In this document: piece by piece, positions 23,860 to 33,319 of the stretch
Layout of the letters: every line of letters starts with the position of its first letter
Position numbering within the stretch: position 1 is the stretch's first letter
DNA from: Cytophagaceae bacterium
GTDB taxonomy: Bacteria > Bacteroidota > Bacteroidia > Cytophagales > Spirosomataceae
Reading direction: 5' to 3'
Assembly (NCBI GenBank): GCA_947450365.1
Contig: CANFVE010000029.1
Span: 1-35,564, forward strand
DNA length: 35,564 nucleotides
Notes under the pieces: model-generated
What the model was told of the DNA's origin: nothing
The model's database searches: none
Seen by the model: the letters and a program-made list of their open reading frames with translations, nothing else
Translations under genes and position numbers: made by a program

Positions 23860-24885
23860 TTAAAATAAACTTCCCGTTTGCGCCTTGGGTTCGATGCCGA
23901 CATGCCGATAGGCCTTTTCAGTCGCTTCTCGGCCCCTGGACGTCCGCTTCAAAAATCCTTCTTGAATCAAGAAAGGTTCATACACCTCTTCGATCGTCTC
24001 CGCCTCCTCCCCACAGGCGGTGGCAATGGTGCTTAAACCCACCGGGCCGCCTTTGAACTTCTCGATAATCGTCATCAAAATCCGATTATCCATCTCATCC
24101 AGGCCATTTTGATCGACATCCAAGGCATTTAAAGCAATTTGTGCGATGTCCATATCGATGGTGCCAGATCCTTTTACTTGAGCAAAATCCCGTGTGCGGC
24201 GCAATAAATTATTGGCAATCCGAGGAGTTCCGCGACTCCTCCGTGCTATTTCATAGGCTCCTTTCTCATCAATCGGCATTTTCAAAATAGCCGCCGAGCG
24301 ATTTACAATCTTCGTTAATAAGGCCGCATCATAATATTCCAAACGGGCATTAATCCCGAAACGAGCCCGCAATGGCGAAGTCAATAAACCCGCGCGCGTG
24401 GTGGCGCCGATCAACGTAAAAGGATTCAATCCGATTTGAATCGAACGGGCGTTTGGACCTGAATCCAACATAATATCGATCTTATAATCTTCCATCGCGG
24501 AATACAAATATTCTTCTACGATCGGATTTAAGCGATGAATTTCATCGATAAACAACACGTCAAAAGGCTGCAAATTCGTCAATAAACCCGCTAAATCCGA
24601 GGGTTTATCCAATACGGGTCCAGAAGAAATTCGCAAGGTGGAACCGAGTTCATTCGCAATAATATGCGACAAAGTGGTTTTCCCTAAGCCCGGAGGCCCA
24701 TGCAATAAGACATGATCCAAGGCCTCCTCGCGGGCCTTGGCAGCACCCACGAAAATTTTCAGATTGTCCACAATTTTTCCTTGACCCGAAAAATCGAAAA
24801 AACTCAAGGGCCTTAAGGCCTTATCGAACTCTTTTTCCTGCGGATTTAAGGATTCCGAATCACCGGTTAAATAATCTTCTCGCAT
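23860..24885 (-). CDS. ruvB: Holliday junction branch-migration helicase RuvB
   Basis: The protein is 341 aa, normal length. AAA+ motifs are [10 protein letters not shown] (Walker A, near residue 64), [10 protein letters not shown] (Walker B) and GATTRAGLL (sensor I, pore region), followed by the C-terminal winged helix with [11 protein letters not shown]. With RuvA it forms the motor that moves Holliday junctions in recombination repair. No ruvA or ruvC is in the window. A perfect -7 box lies just upstream, divergent from glpF. Confidence 0.97.
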   Translation of the reverse strand: MREDYLTGDSESLNPQEKEFDKALRPLSFFDFSGQGKIVDNLKIFVGAAKAREEALDHVLLHGPPGLGKTTLSHIIANELGSTLRISSGPVLDKPSDLAGLLTNLQPFDVLFIDEIHRLNPIVEEYLYSAMEDYKIDIMLDSGPNARSIQIGLNPFTLIGATTRAGLLTSPLRARFGINARLEYYDAALLTKIVNRSAAILKMPIDEKGAYEIARRSRGTPRIANNLLRRTRDFAQVKGSGTIDMDIAQIALNALDVDQNGLDEMDNRILMTIIEKFKGGPVGLSTIATACGEEAETIEEVYEPFLIQEGFLKRTSRGREATEKAYRHVGIEPKAQTGSLF

Positions 24886-24913
24886 ATCGTGCGTGATCTT
24901 TAAAAATTGAAAT

Positions 24914-24921
24914 CAAAGATA
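24914..24921 (-). promoter_or_regulatory. -7 box TATCTTTG for ruvB
   Basis: On the minus strand TATCTTTG matches TAnnTTTG exactly, 28 bases before the ruvB start codon. No clear -33 box is seen. Confidence 0.55.
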
Positions 24922-24944
24922 ATTTTTTTATTGCGAAGATTTCA

Positions 24945-24952
24945 TAGTTTTG
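24945..24952 (+). promoter_or_regulatory. -7 box TAGTTTTG for glpFK
   Basis: TAGTTTTG matches TAnnTTTG exactly, 26 bases before the glpF start codon, back to back with the ruvB promoter. Confidence 0.55.
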
Positions 24953-24978
24953 AAAAACCAAATTAAGAACCTAAAACT

Positions 24979-25680
24979 ATGTCATCCATTTTTATCGGCG
25001 AACTCGCCGGAACAGCTACCCTACTCTACTTAGGAAACGGCGTTGTTGCCAATGTCCTTTTAAAAAATACCAAAGGAAATAATACAGGATTGTTGGCCAT
25101 CGCCGCATGTTGGGCCTTCGCTGTTACGATGGGTATTTTTGTATCTACCTATTTCGGAAGTTCCGCAGCTCACCTAAATCCAATTGTCACCATTGCCGGT
25201 TGCGTAAAATCGGGTGATTGGGCTTTATTCCCAACCTTCATCGGGGGCCAATTAGTAGGTGCCATGGTAGGCCAATTATTGGTTTGGATCCATTACAAAC
25301 CCCATTATGATATCACCGAAGATGCAGGCGCAATAAAAGCCTCGTTTTGTACTGACCCAGCGATCCCAAATACCTTGTTTAATTTCATATCCGAGGCATT
25401 TGCCTCTGCTTTGGCGATTGTAGCCTTGGGTACATTTTCAAGTGTTGAGCATGGTTTAGGACCCTTTTTAGTCGGTATTTTAGTCTGGGCGGTAGGCCTC
25501 GGCTTAGGCGGCACCACAGGATATGCCATCAATCCAGCGCGGGATTTAGGTCCACGCATCATGCATGCCATTTTACCGATTCCAAACAAGGGAAGCTCAG
25601 ACTGGTCATATGCCTGGATTCCAGTCTTAGGACCCGCGGCAGGAGCCGTTTTGGGTGCCTTTATTTTGACTTTAAACTAG
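24979..25680 (+). CDS. glpF: Glycerol facilitator (aquaglyceroporin)
   Basis: The protein is 233 aa with six membrane helices of the MIP family. The first pore box is NPI (67-69, in HLNPIVT) in place of NPA. The second is NPARD, whose aspartate is the mark of glycerol-conducting members. It lets glycerol diffuse through the inner membrane. It is 6 bases upstream of glpK, so uptake and phosphorylation are co-expressed. The NPI substitution is tolerated in some members; its effect here is unknown. Confidence 0.92.
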   Translation: MSSIFIGELAGTATLLYLGNGVVANVLLKNTKGNNTGLLAIAACWAFAVTMGIFVSTYFGSSAAHLNPIVTIAGCVKSGDWALFPTFIGGQLVGAMVGQLLVWIHYKPHYDITEDAGAIKASFCTDPAIPNTLFNFISEAFASALAIVALGTFSSVEHGLGPFLVGILVWAVGLGLGGTTGYAINPARDLGPRIMHAILPIPNKGSSDWSYAWIPVLGPAAGAVLGAFILTLN

Positions 25681-25686
25681 ATTTCT

Positions 25687-27180
25687 ATGTACATCGGATC
25701 CATTGATCAAGGAACCACGAGTTCTCGATTCATCATTTTTAATAAAGGCGGGGAAATTATTTCCATGGGCCAAAAAGAGCATCAACAAATTTATCCGCAA
25801 GCGGGCTGGGTTGAACATGATTCGGATGAAATTTGGAGAAATACGCAAGAGGTCATCGGACTAGCCCTCGGAAAAGCGAATTTATCCGCAAAAGACTTAG
25901 CGGCGGTGGGCATTACAAACCAACGCGAAACGACCCTTGTTTGGAATAAAATCACAGGAAAACCCTATTACAATGCAATCGTTTGGCAGGATACCCGCGT
26001 CGGATCCGAATTAGCCGAACTCGCAAAAGACGGTGGCATGGATCGTTTTCGAGCCAAAACGGGTTTGCCATTAGCCACCTATTTCAGCGGATTAAAACTG
26101 CGCTGGTTACTCAATAACATCGAAGGCCTACGGGCTGATGCCGAAAAAGGGGAAGCGATTTTTGGAAATATGGATACGTTTATCGCCTGGAATTTAACTG
26201 GAGGAACGGATGGAGGGATTCACATCACAGATGTGACGAATGCCAGTAGAACCCAATTAATGGATTTGCAAACCTGCCAGTGGGATGATGATATATTATC
26301 GGTTTTAAGAATTCCCAAAGCCATGTTGCCCGAAATAACCTCCAGTTCAAAGGTCTATGCAAATGCAAAAGGCGTACTCGGCGGGGTTCCTTTGGCAGGA
26401 ATTTTAGGGGACCAACAAGCGGCGCTCGTCGGTCAAACCTGTTTCAACCCTGGCCAAGGCAAAAATACGTATGGAACCGGCTGTTTTTTGTTAATGAATA
26501 CAGGAACCAAAGCGATTCCTTCCGCATTCGGCTTATTAACCACGGTCGCGTACCAATTGGGTGACGAGCCCGTCCACTATGCATTGGAAGGTTCTGTGGC
26601 CATCACAGGGGCCTTGGTCCAATGGCTACGGGATAATTTGGGCATCATCAAACATAGTCCGGACATCGAAAAGCTGGCGAAAGAGGTAGAAGACAATGGC
26701 GGTTGCTATTTTGTGCCCGCATTTTCAGGTCTCTACGCGCCCTATTGGAAACAAGATGCGCGGGGTGTTTTAGTAGGTCTTACCCGATACATCAATAAAT
26801 CACACATTGCACGTGCTGCTTTGGAAGCGACAGCTTTCCAAACGTGGGAAGTGTTAGAAGCCATGGAAAAAGATGCCGGTATTCCGATTACTTCCTTGCG
26901 GGTGGATGGAGGCATGGTGGTGAACCAATTGCTCATGCAATTTCAGTCCGATATATTAGGAGAAGAAGTGATTTGTCCAAAAATCATCGAGACCACCGCC
27001 CTGGGTGCTGCCTATGCGGCAGGATTAGCCGTGGGCTATTGGGAAAACCTGGATGATCTGCGAAAAAACTGGGCGATTGCACATACGTGGAAACCCAATA
27101 TGGAATCAAGCAAGCGTGAAAAAATGCGCCAACAATGGAAAAAAGCCGTGACTAAAAGCTTCGACTGGGCCGAAGATTAA
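25687..27180 (+). CDS. glpK: Glycerol kinase
   Basis: The protein is 497 aa, normal length for the FGGY family. It begins [17 protein letters not shown] (phosphate-binding loop), has [10 protein letters not shown] and [10 protein letters not shown] in the sugar-binding half, [26 protein letters not shown], and [12 protein letters not shown] in the ATP half. It phosphorylates glycerol to glycerol 3-phosphate, the GlpD substrate. It is the second gene of glpFK, and its stop codon overlaps that of a convergent small lipoprotein gene. Confidence 0.97.
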   Translation: MYIGSIDQGTTSSRFIIFNKGGEIISMGQKEHQQIYPQAGWVEHDSDEIWRNTQEVIGLALGKANLSAKDLAAVGITNQRETTLVWNKITGKPYYNAIVWQDTRVGSELAELAKDGGMDRFRAKTGLPLATYFSGLKLRWLLNNIEGLRADAEKGEAIFGNMDTFIAWNLTGGTDGGIHITDVTNASRTQLMDLQTCQWDDDILSVLRIPKAMLPEITSSSKVYANAKGVLGGVPLAGILGDQQAALVGQTCFNPGQGKNTYGTGCFLLMNTGTKAIPSAFGLLTTVAYQLGDEPVHYALEGSVAITGALVQWLRDNLGIIKHSPDIEKLAKEVEDNGGCYFVPAFSGLYAPYWKQDARGVLVGLTRYINKSHIARAALEATAFQTWEVLEAMEKDAGIPITSLRVDGGMVVNQLLMQFQSDILGEEVICPKIIETTALGAAYAAGLAVGYWENLDDLRKNWAIAHTWKPNMESSKREKMRQQWKKAVTKSFDWAED

Positions 27181-27311
27181 ATGCGGTGATTTTCACGATC
27201 TACCGAAGTCGTCCCATAGGCAGGACAATTCGCAGAAGAAGAAGATTGGGAAGTCGGGCAGCCTTGAAGCAACAATAAGCTAAAGGCAAAAACAGCGAAG
27301 TATTTTTTCAT
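27177..27311 (-). CDS. Small lipoprotein (44 aa)
   Basis: The ATG at 27309-27311 opens 44 codons ending in TAA at 27177-27179. The sequence begins [18 protein letters not shown], a clean lipoprotein signal with lipobox LQGC and acylated Cys18. The mature part is only 27 residues: a serine run, then CPAYGTT, a motif I associate with short Bacteroidota lipoproteins. Function is unknown. The gene shares bases with the glpK stop and ends in convergence with it. It starts 3 bases downstream of the arginine decarboxylase stop, so it is probably the last gene of that transcript. Confidence 0.65.
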   Translation of the reverse strand: MKKYFAVFAFSLLLLQGCPTSQSSSSANCPAYGTTSVDRENHRI

Positions 27312-27313
27312 AA

Positions 27314-28768
27314 TTATACAGTTTCAAGTTTTTTAGTAACGACTTTTTGTTCAGGTTTATTGTTTTTAACCTCATTATAGCCTAAAATAGTCAACATAGG
27401 CCCGCTTAATTGTTCTTCTGAGAACAATCGCGTGGTCACAGTTCCGTCTTCCAATCGGTCGACAATCACGTGTTTAGGCGCAGGAATCAGACAATGTTGG
27501 ATTCCTCCATACCCACCCAAGGACTCTTGGTAAGCACCCGTGTGAAAAAATCCGACAAATTGACGCTCCGACTCCTCCTCAAAAATAGGTAAATATAAAT
27601 CGGAACTATGCGCTTCGGTATTATAAAAATCCATCGAGTCACAGGTTAATCCACCCAAATTCACTTTTTGATAGGGCATACCCCAGTTGTTCACCGGCAA
27701 CATAATATACTTTTGATTCATTCCCCAAGAATCGGGCAATTGGGTAATGAATGACCCATCAATCATATACCATAACTCCTTGTCATTCTGAAGCTTTTGG
27801 TCAATAATCTCATACAATACCGCGCCACTTTCCCCTACGGTATAAGAACCAAACTCGGTGAAGATATTCGGAACAGGCACATTATTCTTATTACAAATCC
27901 AGGAAATCGATTCCACGATTTCATCCACCATGGCTTGGTAATCGTAATTGAATTGCAAAGACGTTTGAATCGGCAAACCGCCACCCAAGTCGATCGAATC
28001 CAATTCTGGACAAATCTTCTTCATTTCACAGTATTTGTAAATGAAGCGACTTAATTCAGACCAATAATAGGCACTATCCTTAATCCCCGTATTGATGAAG
28101 AAATGTAACATCTTCAAATTAAAGCGTGGATTTGGCTTAATTTTTTCTTCAAATAATTTATTTACATCGGAATAGCGCAAGCCTAAGCGGGAGGTATAAA
28201 ACGCAAAATCAGGCTCTTCATCCGTGGCAATGCGAATGGCTAAATTGACCTTATCCGCGGTCACTGACTTTTCATAAAAATCGATTTCCTTTAAGTTATC
28301 GAGGATAGGAATGCAATTAAATCCATCGTTGATTAACTCCGAAATGTATTGGGTATACAAGGGTTGCTTGTATCCATTGCAAAGAATATAGGTGGATTTA
28401 GAGATTTTTCCTTGTTGGTACATATCCCGAATAATCGGAATATCAAACGCGCTACTTGTTTCCAAATGCACGTGTTGTTTCAACACCTCCTCTAAAATAA
28501 ATGAAAAATGGGATGATTTGGTACAATAGCAATAGGTGTAATTTCCCTTATAATTGTACTTTTTGATCGCATTACGGAACAATAATTTGGCATTATCGAT
28601 ATGCTCTGAGATCTTAGGCAAATAGGAAATTTTCAAAGGCGTTCCGTATTGCTTAATGATTTCCATCAAGGGCACATTATTAAACAACAATTCATTGTTC
28701 TCATTGATGTTAAACTCCCGAGTTGGGAATTCGATGGTTTGATCAATTAGATCGATGTAATTTTTCAT
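27314..28768 (-). CDS. speA: Biosynthetic arginine decarboxylase-like PLP enzyme
   Basis: The protein is 484 aa from ATG 28766-28768. An in-frame start at 28894 would add 42 residues outside the family and run through the divergent promoter region. It is a fold-III PLP decarboxylase: YCYCTKSSH with the likely PLP lysine Lys84, LDSIDLGGGLPI in the phosphate-binding turn, FTEFGSYTV, and CDSMDFY near the C-terminus carrying the partner-subunit cysteine and aspartate. Close Bacteroidota relatives are annotated as arginine decarboxylase, making agmatine for polyamine synthesis. A related diamino acid decarboxylase cannot be excluded. It is divergent from mpl. Confidence 0.85.
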   Translation of the reverse strand: MKNYIDLIDQTIEFPTREFNINENNELLFNNVPLMEIIKQYGTPLKISYLPKISEHIDNAKLLFRNAIKKYNYKGNYTYCYCTKSSHFSFILEEVLKQHVHLETSSAFDIPIIRDMYQQGKISKSTYILCNGYKQPLYTQYISELINDGFNCIPILDNLKEIDFYEKSVTADKVNLAIRIATDEEPDFAFYTSRLGLRYSDVNKLFEEKIKPNPRFNLKMLHFFINTGIKDSAYYWSELSRFIYKYCEMKKICPELDSIDLGGGLPIQTSLQFNYDYQAMVDEIVESISWICNKNNVPVPNIFTEFGSYTVGESGAVLYEIIDQKLQNDKELWYMIDGSFITQLPDSWGMNQKYIMLPVNNWGMPYQKVNLGGLTCDSMDFYNTEAHSSDLYLPIFEEESERQFVGFFHTGAYQESLGGYGGIQHCLIPAPKHVIVDRLEDGTVTTRLFSEEQLSGPMLTILGYNEVKNNKPEQKVVTKKLETV

Positions 28769-28849
28769 TTCTAAACCTTTGAGTTTGTGGAAAAACGTGC
28801 AAAACTGCAATAAAAGTATGTACTTTGCAAAAATTTGATCGAATATAAT

Positions 28850-30220
28850 ATGCCAAAAATTCATTTTATCGCAATAGGAGGCGCAGCGATGCATAATTTA
28901 GCCTTGGCGCTTTTAGCCAAAGGTTACCAAATCACCGGCTCAGACGATGAAATTTACGAACCTTCCAAAAGCCTATTGGCCCAACATGGAATTTTACCTG
29001 AACAATTTGGTTGGTTTCCAGAGAAAATAACAGCTGATTTAGATGCTGTGATTGTCGGGATGCATGCCCGAGCGGACAACCCTGAGTTGTTACAAGCCCA
29101 AGCCTTAGGCATCAAAATCGAATCCTATCCTTCCTTTTTATATGAGGAAAGTAAACATAAACAACGCATCGTCATCGCCGGAAGTCATGGGAAAACCAGC
29201 ATCACGTCGATGATTTTACATGTATTAAAACATGTAGGGCGAAAATTTGATTATCTGGTTGGCGCCCGCATCGAAGGCTTCGACCTTATGGCCTCGCTTT
29301 CCGATGCACCCATCATCATCATTGAAGGAGATGAATATTTGGCATCGCCCATCGACCGACAAGCGAAATTTTTATTATATCAACCCCACATTGCCCTCAT
29401 CTCCGGCATCGCTTGGGACCATATTAACGTATATCCTACCTTTGAGTCCTATACGGAATCCTTTTCGAAATTAATTCGTCAAATGCCGAAAGCCGGCCAT
29501 TTATTCTTCGACCAAACCGACGCAACCTTAGAGGCCTTGAGTGAAGCCTGCCCGGAACATTGCGATAAAGAGGGTTATGAGGCGCATCCTTCGTATATCC
29601 AACATGGAAAAACGTGGTTAAAGGGCATGGACGGAAAGGACTATGAAATTTTGGTTTTTGGAGAGCATACCTTGAAAAACTTAAATGGTGCGCGCTTGAT
29701 TTGTGAGCAAATCGGTCTTTCTTCGACTGAATTTTATGAGGCCATTCGCAGTTTTAAGGGAGCGGCGAAACGCCTTGAGTTAGTTGGGCAAAACGACCAT
29801 TCCTTACTTTACAAGGATTTTGCTCATGCCCCATCCAAAGTGGAAGCCACCACACAGGCCTTGAAAGCACAATTCCCAGAGCGTCAATTAATCGCCTGTT
29901 TAGAATTACACACATTTAGTAGTCTTAATCCGGCATTCTTGCCCCAATATGAAGGGACATTAGCCAAAGCGGATAAAGCCATTGTTTATTTAAGTGAACA
30001 CGCTCGGGCCATTAAGCGGATGGAACCCATGGAAGAATCCGTCGTTCAGGATTATTTCAAACACCCGAATTTGCTCGTTTTGCGAGACCCTGAGGCCTTG
30101 CGTGCTGAAATGCTGACGCATAAAAAAGAGGACACCAATTGGTTAATGATGTCCTCGGGTACTTTTGATGGCTTGGATTTGAAAGCGCTGGCTGTTGACC
30201 TAGGTCTATTAGCTGTTTAA
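28850..30220 (+). CDS. mpl: UDP-N-acetylmuramate:tripeptide ligase (peptidoglycan recycling)
   Basis: The protein is 456 aa from ATG 28850; the in-frame TTG at 28835 is not needed. It belongs to the Mur ligase family: N-terminal IAIGGAAMHNLALAL, ATP loop AGSHGKTSIT (110-119), EGDEYLASPID, SGIAWDHINVYP, and FAHAPSKVEATTQAL in the C-terminal domain. EYLASPID and the truncated N-terminal domain separate Mpl from MurC. It joins recycled L-Ala-gamma-D-Glu-meso-Dap to UDP-MurNAc. Its 3' end overlaps the convergent DUF349 gene by 12 bases. Confidence 0.92.
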   Translation: MPKIHFIAIGGAAMHNLALALLAKGYQITGSDDEIYEPSKSLLAQHGILPEQFGWFPEKITADLDAVIVGMHARADNPELLQAQALGIKIESYPSFLYEESKHKQRIVIAGSHGKTSITSMILHVLKHVGRKFDYLVGARIEGFDLMASLSDAPIIIIEGDEYLASPIDRQAKFLLYQPHIALISGIAWDHINVYPTFESYTESFSKLIRQMPKAGHLFFDQTDATLEALSEACPEHCDKEGYEAHPSYIQHGKTWLKGMDGKDYEILVFGEHTLKNLNGARLICEQIGLSSTEFYEAIRSFKGAAKRLELVGQNDHSLLYKDFAHAPSKVEATTQALKAQFPERQLIACLELHTFSSLNPAFLPQYEGTLAKADKAIVYLSEHARAIKRMEPMEESVVQDYFKHPNLLVLRDPEALRAEMLTHKKEDTNWLMMSSGTFDGLDLKALAVDLGLLAV

Positions 30221-31507
30221 AATCGTATCAAGTTCGGTTTTAAAACCTACCAAAAGCATTTCTTTCATACTGATTTTACGCTTTTGGGTATTGATTTTAC
30301 TTTGGATGAGTTTTTCTTCCATTTGGCCATCGCGTTCGGATTGTGCGATAAAATCTTCGAGTTCCCCGCGTTCTTTTTTGGTCATGTAATCCATTTGATT
30401 AATCATGATTTTCAATTGTTCGATCCGTGGTTTTTCGTTCAAATTCGCGTGGCGATAGGAAATCACGCGCAACAAATAATTCATTTCAAATATCTTATCG
30501 CAGGCATTTCGAAAACGTTCGGCCATCGACCGATCGATCGTTTTGACCTGCGCGCTCACTTCTTTCCATTTCACGAGATAGGCTTTGGCGAGGTCGGCGG
30601 TGGCAGGCATGTTGACTTGGTCGCTCAACTTCAATTCCAATTCCCCCGTCATCGCCGTTAATTCCTGAACACGAGGGTCGATCCTTGGCTTGTATTCAAT
30701 GCCTTTGACGCGATTATATTTTTCAAAAAACATGTCATTGGCCTTTTTGAAATTCTTCCAAAGCATGGATTGCTTTTTCGGAGGTAGGCCCAGGACGGTT
30801 TTCCATTCCTTTTGTAATTCTTTGACACGAATGACCGCGGCGTCCAAATCTTCCGTTTTGCGTAATTGGTGCACGGAATCGATGAAACCTTGAAGGGTGA
30901 GGATTTTCTCGTCGATTTGACGATTTTTTTCTTCGAAGAAGGAGCGTCGACGAAGGAAAAAGTCATCCAAAACCACTTGAAATTCTTGACTCAATTCCTC
31001 TTGAAACTGCTTGTCGACTGGACCCGTTTTCACCCATTTCGATTTGATTTCCATCAATTCGTCAGTGGCTTTGGCAATATCCTCTTCGGTAGAAATGTTT
31101 TTAGCGTCTTGAATGAGGGCGCGTTTGATTTCTAGATTCTTGATTTGATTATTCTGAATTAGATCCCGCAGGTATTTTTCCATGCGGTCTAATTCGTCGA
31201 ACAAGGGGACAAAATTTCCTAAGCCGTCAAATTCGGCCAAATAGGCTTTCATTTGAACAACTTTGGTCAGGAATGAGCCTTTGTTTTGAACAGTTTCGAC
31301 TTCGCTGGATAGCTGGTCGACTTTCCTTTGCGCTAATTCAAAGCGATTCACGAAATAGGCTAAAGCCTCTTCTTCGGTGTTTCGGACGAATCCAATTTCG
31401 CGTTGTGGGAAATTTAAATAGGCGTTGATGTAAACTTTGCCGTCCTGGCAAAATCCAAACTCATTGTGTGTGGCAGATTTCATTTTTCTTAAATCAAAGA
31501 GCTTCAA
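30209..31507 (-). CDS. DUF349 domain protein
   Basis: The protein is 432 aa, almost wholly helical and charged, with repeated DUF349 units: WKTVLGLPPKKQSMLWKNFK and similar blocks containing a conserved tryptophan followed by charged helices, starting near residue 140. The N-terminus (EFGFCQDGKVYINAYLNFPQ) is typical of Bacteroidota members. Function is unsettled. There is no signal peptide or membrane helix. A start at 31483 (MKSATHNEF) is an alternative to 31507. The gene overlaps the mpl tail and is divergent from ettA. Confidence 0.88.
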   Translation of the reverse strand: MKLFDLRKMKSATHNEFGFCQDGKVYINAYLNFPQREIGFVRNTEEEALAYFVNRFELAQRKVDQLSSEVETVQNKGSFLTKVVQMKAYLAEFDGLGNFVPLFDELDRMEKYLRDLIQNNQIKNLEIKRALIQDAKNISTEEDIAKATDELMEIKSKWVKTGPVDKQFQEELSQEFQVVLDDFFLRRRSFFEEKNRQIDEKILTLQGFIDSVHQLRKTEDLDAAVIRVKELQKEWKTVLGLPPKKQSMLWKNFKKANDMFFEKYNRVKGIEYKPRIDPRVQELTAMTGELELKLSDQVNMPATADLAKAYLVKWKEVSAQVKTIDRSMAERFRNACDKIFEMNYLLRVISYRHANLNEKPRIEQLKIMINQMDYMTKKERGELEDFIAQSERDGQMEEKLIQSKINTQKRKISMKEMLLVGFKTELDTILNS

Positions 31508-31650
31508 GCAAGGCTATGGCTCAAAAAGTAATAATTTTTAATTCCGTTTCATTCGGACAACTAATTTATTTAAAATTCTTTGAATTAATTAAGATTTTTA
31601 CACAAAATTCACATTCTTTGCAGGTTCTATCAAAAAAATACAGCTAAAAT

Positions 31651-33318
31651 ATGAGTAATGAGACGATTATCTTTTCGATGGAGCGAGTGTCCAAGGTCAT
31701 TCCGCCACAGAAAACGATTATAAAAAATATTTATTTATCCTTTTTTTACGGGGCGAAAATTGGGGTATTGGGTTTAAATGGTTCTGGTAAATCGACCCTT
31801 TTGCGCATTATCGCGGGCATGGACAAATCCTTTACGGGGGACGTAGTGTGGTCGCCGGGCTATACAGTGGGTATGTTGGAACAAGAACCTCAATTAGACC
31901 CGAACAAAACGGTCTTGGAGGTTGTAGAGGAAGCGGTGGTGGAGATCAAAAACTTGTTGAAGGAATTTGATGACATTAATGAGGCTTTTGCGGATCCGGA
32001 TGCGGATTTTGATAAGTTATTAAGCCGGCAGGGAGAGGTTCAGGAAAAATTAGATCATTTCAATGCTTGGGAATTGGATACGCGGTTGGAGAAAGCGATG
32101 GATGCCTTGCGTTGTCCGGATGCGGATGCGAAAATCAGTACTTTGTCTGGGGGAGAAAAGCGTCGGGTGGCTTTGTGCCGTTTGTTGTTGCAGGAGCCGG
32201 ATGTGTTGTTGTTGGATGAACCGACCAACCATTTGGATGCTGAATCTGTGGATTGGTTAGAGCAACATTTACGTCAATACAAAGGAACCGTCATTGCTGT
32301 GACGCACGATCGGTATTTCTTGGATAATGTGGCGGGTTGGATTTTGGAATTGGATCGGGGTGAGGGGATTCCTTGGAAGGGAAATTATTCGTCTTGGTTG
32401 GAACAAAAACAAAACCGATTAGCGCAGGAGGAGAAGACAGAATCACGCCGACAAAAAACCTTGCAGCGTGAATTAGAATGGGTACGCATGGCGCCAAAGG
32501 CTCGACAAGCGAAATCCAAGGCGAGGATTGGGGCTTACGAGAAATTGTTGTCCGAAGAAAATAAGCAAAAGGAGGATAAGCTGGAGCTTTATATCCCGGC
32601 GGGACCACGCTTGGGCAATAAAGTGATTGAGGTTCAAGGGGTTTCGAAATCCTTTGGCGATAAATTATTATATGAAAATGTAAGTTTTTCGTTGCCACCG
32701 GCGGGAATTGTGGGGATTATTGGGCCGAATGGGGCGGGAAAAACGACGATGTTTAAATTGATTACCGGGCAATTGAGCCCGGATTCTGGATCATTCGAGG
32801 TGGGCGAAACGGTGAAGCTGGCCTATGTGGATCAGGAGCATAATCAGCTGCAGGCTGAAAAATCGGTTTTTGAGACGATTTCGGATGGGAATGATTGGGT
32901 GATGTTGGGTGGCAAGCAATCGAATGCGCGGGCTTATGTGAGCAAGTTTAATTTTAATGGTGCGGATCAGGAGAAGAAGATTGGGAATTTGTCGGGGGGA
33001 GAGCGCAATCGGGTGCATTTGGCGATGATGCTGAAGGAAGGTGCGAATGTGCTTTTGTTGGATGAGCCGACGAATGATTTGGATGTGAATACCTTGCGGG
33101 CTTTGGAGGAGGGATTGGAGAGTTTTGCGGGATGTGCGGTGGTGATTTCTCACGACCGTTGGTTCCTAGATCGGATTGCTACGCATATTTTGGCTTTTGA
33201 GGGGGATTCGCAGGTGACTTATTTTGAGGGTAATTATTCAGAATATGAGGAAGCGCGGAAGAAGCGATTGGGAAATGATGTGACGCCGAAGCGGATACGT
33301 TACAAAAAACTACAATAA
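31651..33318 (+). CDS. ettA: ABC-F translation factor EttA
   Basis: The protein is 555 aa, the same length as E. coli EttA. It has two ABC ATPase domains and no membrane part. Domain 1: GLNGSGKS, LSGGEKRRVALCR, LLLDEPTNHLD. Domain 2: GPNGAGKT, LSGGERNRVHLA, LLLDEPTNDLD. The linker (about 245-325, with RELEWVRMAPKARQAKSKAR) is the P-site-tRNA-interaction motif. EttA binds the ribosomal E site and gates the first peptide bond according to the ADP/ATP ratio. Only one base separates it from the MoxR gene. Confidence 0.95.
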   Translation: MSNETIIFSMERVSKVIPPQKTIIKNIYLSFFYGAKIGVLGLNGSGKSTLLRIIAGMDKSFTGDVVWSPGYTVGMLEQEPQLDPNKTVLEVVEEAVVEIKNLLKEFDDINEAFADPDADFDKLLSRQGEVQEKLDHFNAWELDTRLEKAMDALRCPDADAKISTLSGGEKRRVALCRLLLQEPDVLLLDEPTNHLDAESVDWLEQHLRQYKGTVIAVTHDRYFLDNVAGWILELDRGEGIPWKGNYSSWLEQKQNRLAQEEKTESRRQKTLQRELEWVRMAPKARQAKSKARIGAYEKLLSEENKQKEDKLELYIPAGPRLGNKVIEVQGVSKSFGDKLLYENVSFSLPPAGIVGIIGPNGAGKTTMFKLITGQLSPDSGSFEVGETVKLAYVDQEHNQLQAEKSVFETISDGNDWVMLGGKQSNARAYVSKFNFNGADQEKKIGNLSGGERNRVHLAMMLKEGANVLLLDEPTNDLDVNTLRALEEGLESFAGCAVVISHDRWFLDRIATHILAFEGDSQVTYFEGNYSEYEEARKKRLGNDVTPKRIRYKKLQ

Positions 33319-33319
33319 A

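Noticed and set aside
28769-28894. 42-residue N-terminal extension of the arginine decarboxylase
   Set aside because: It would overlap the divergent mpl start region and has no similarity to the family N-terminus.
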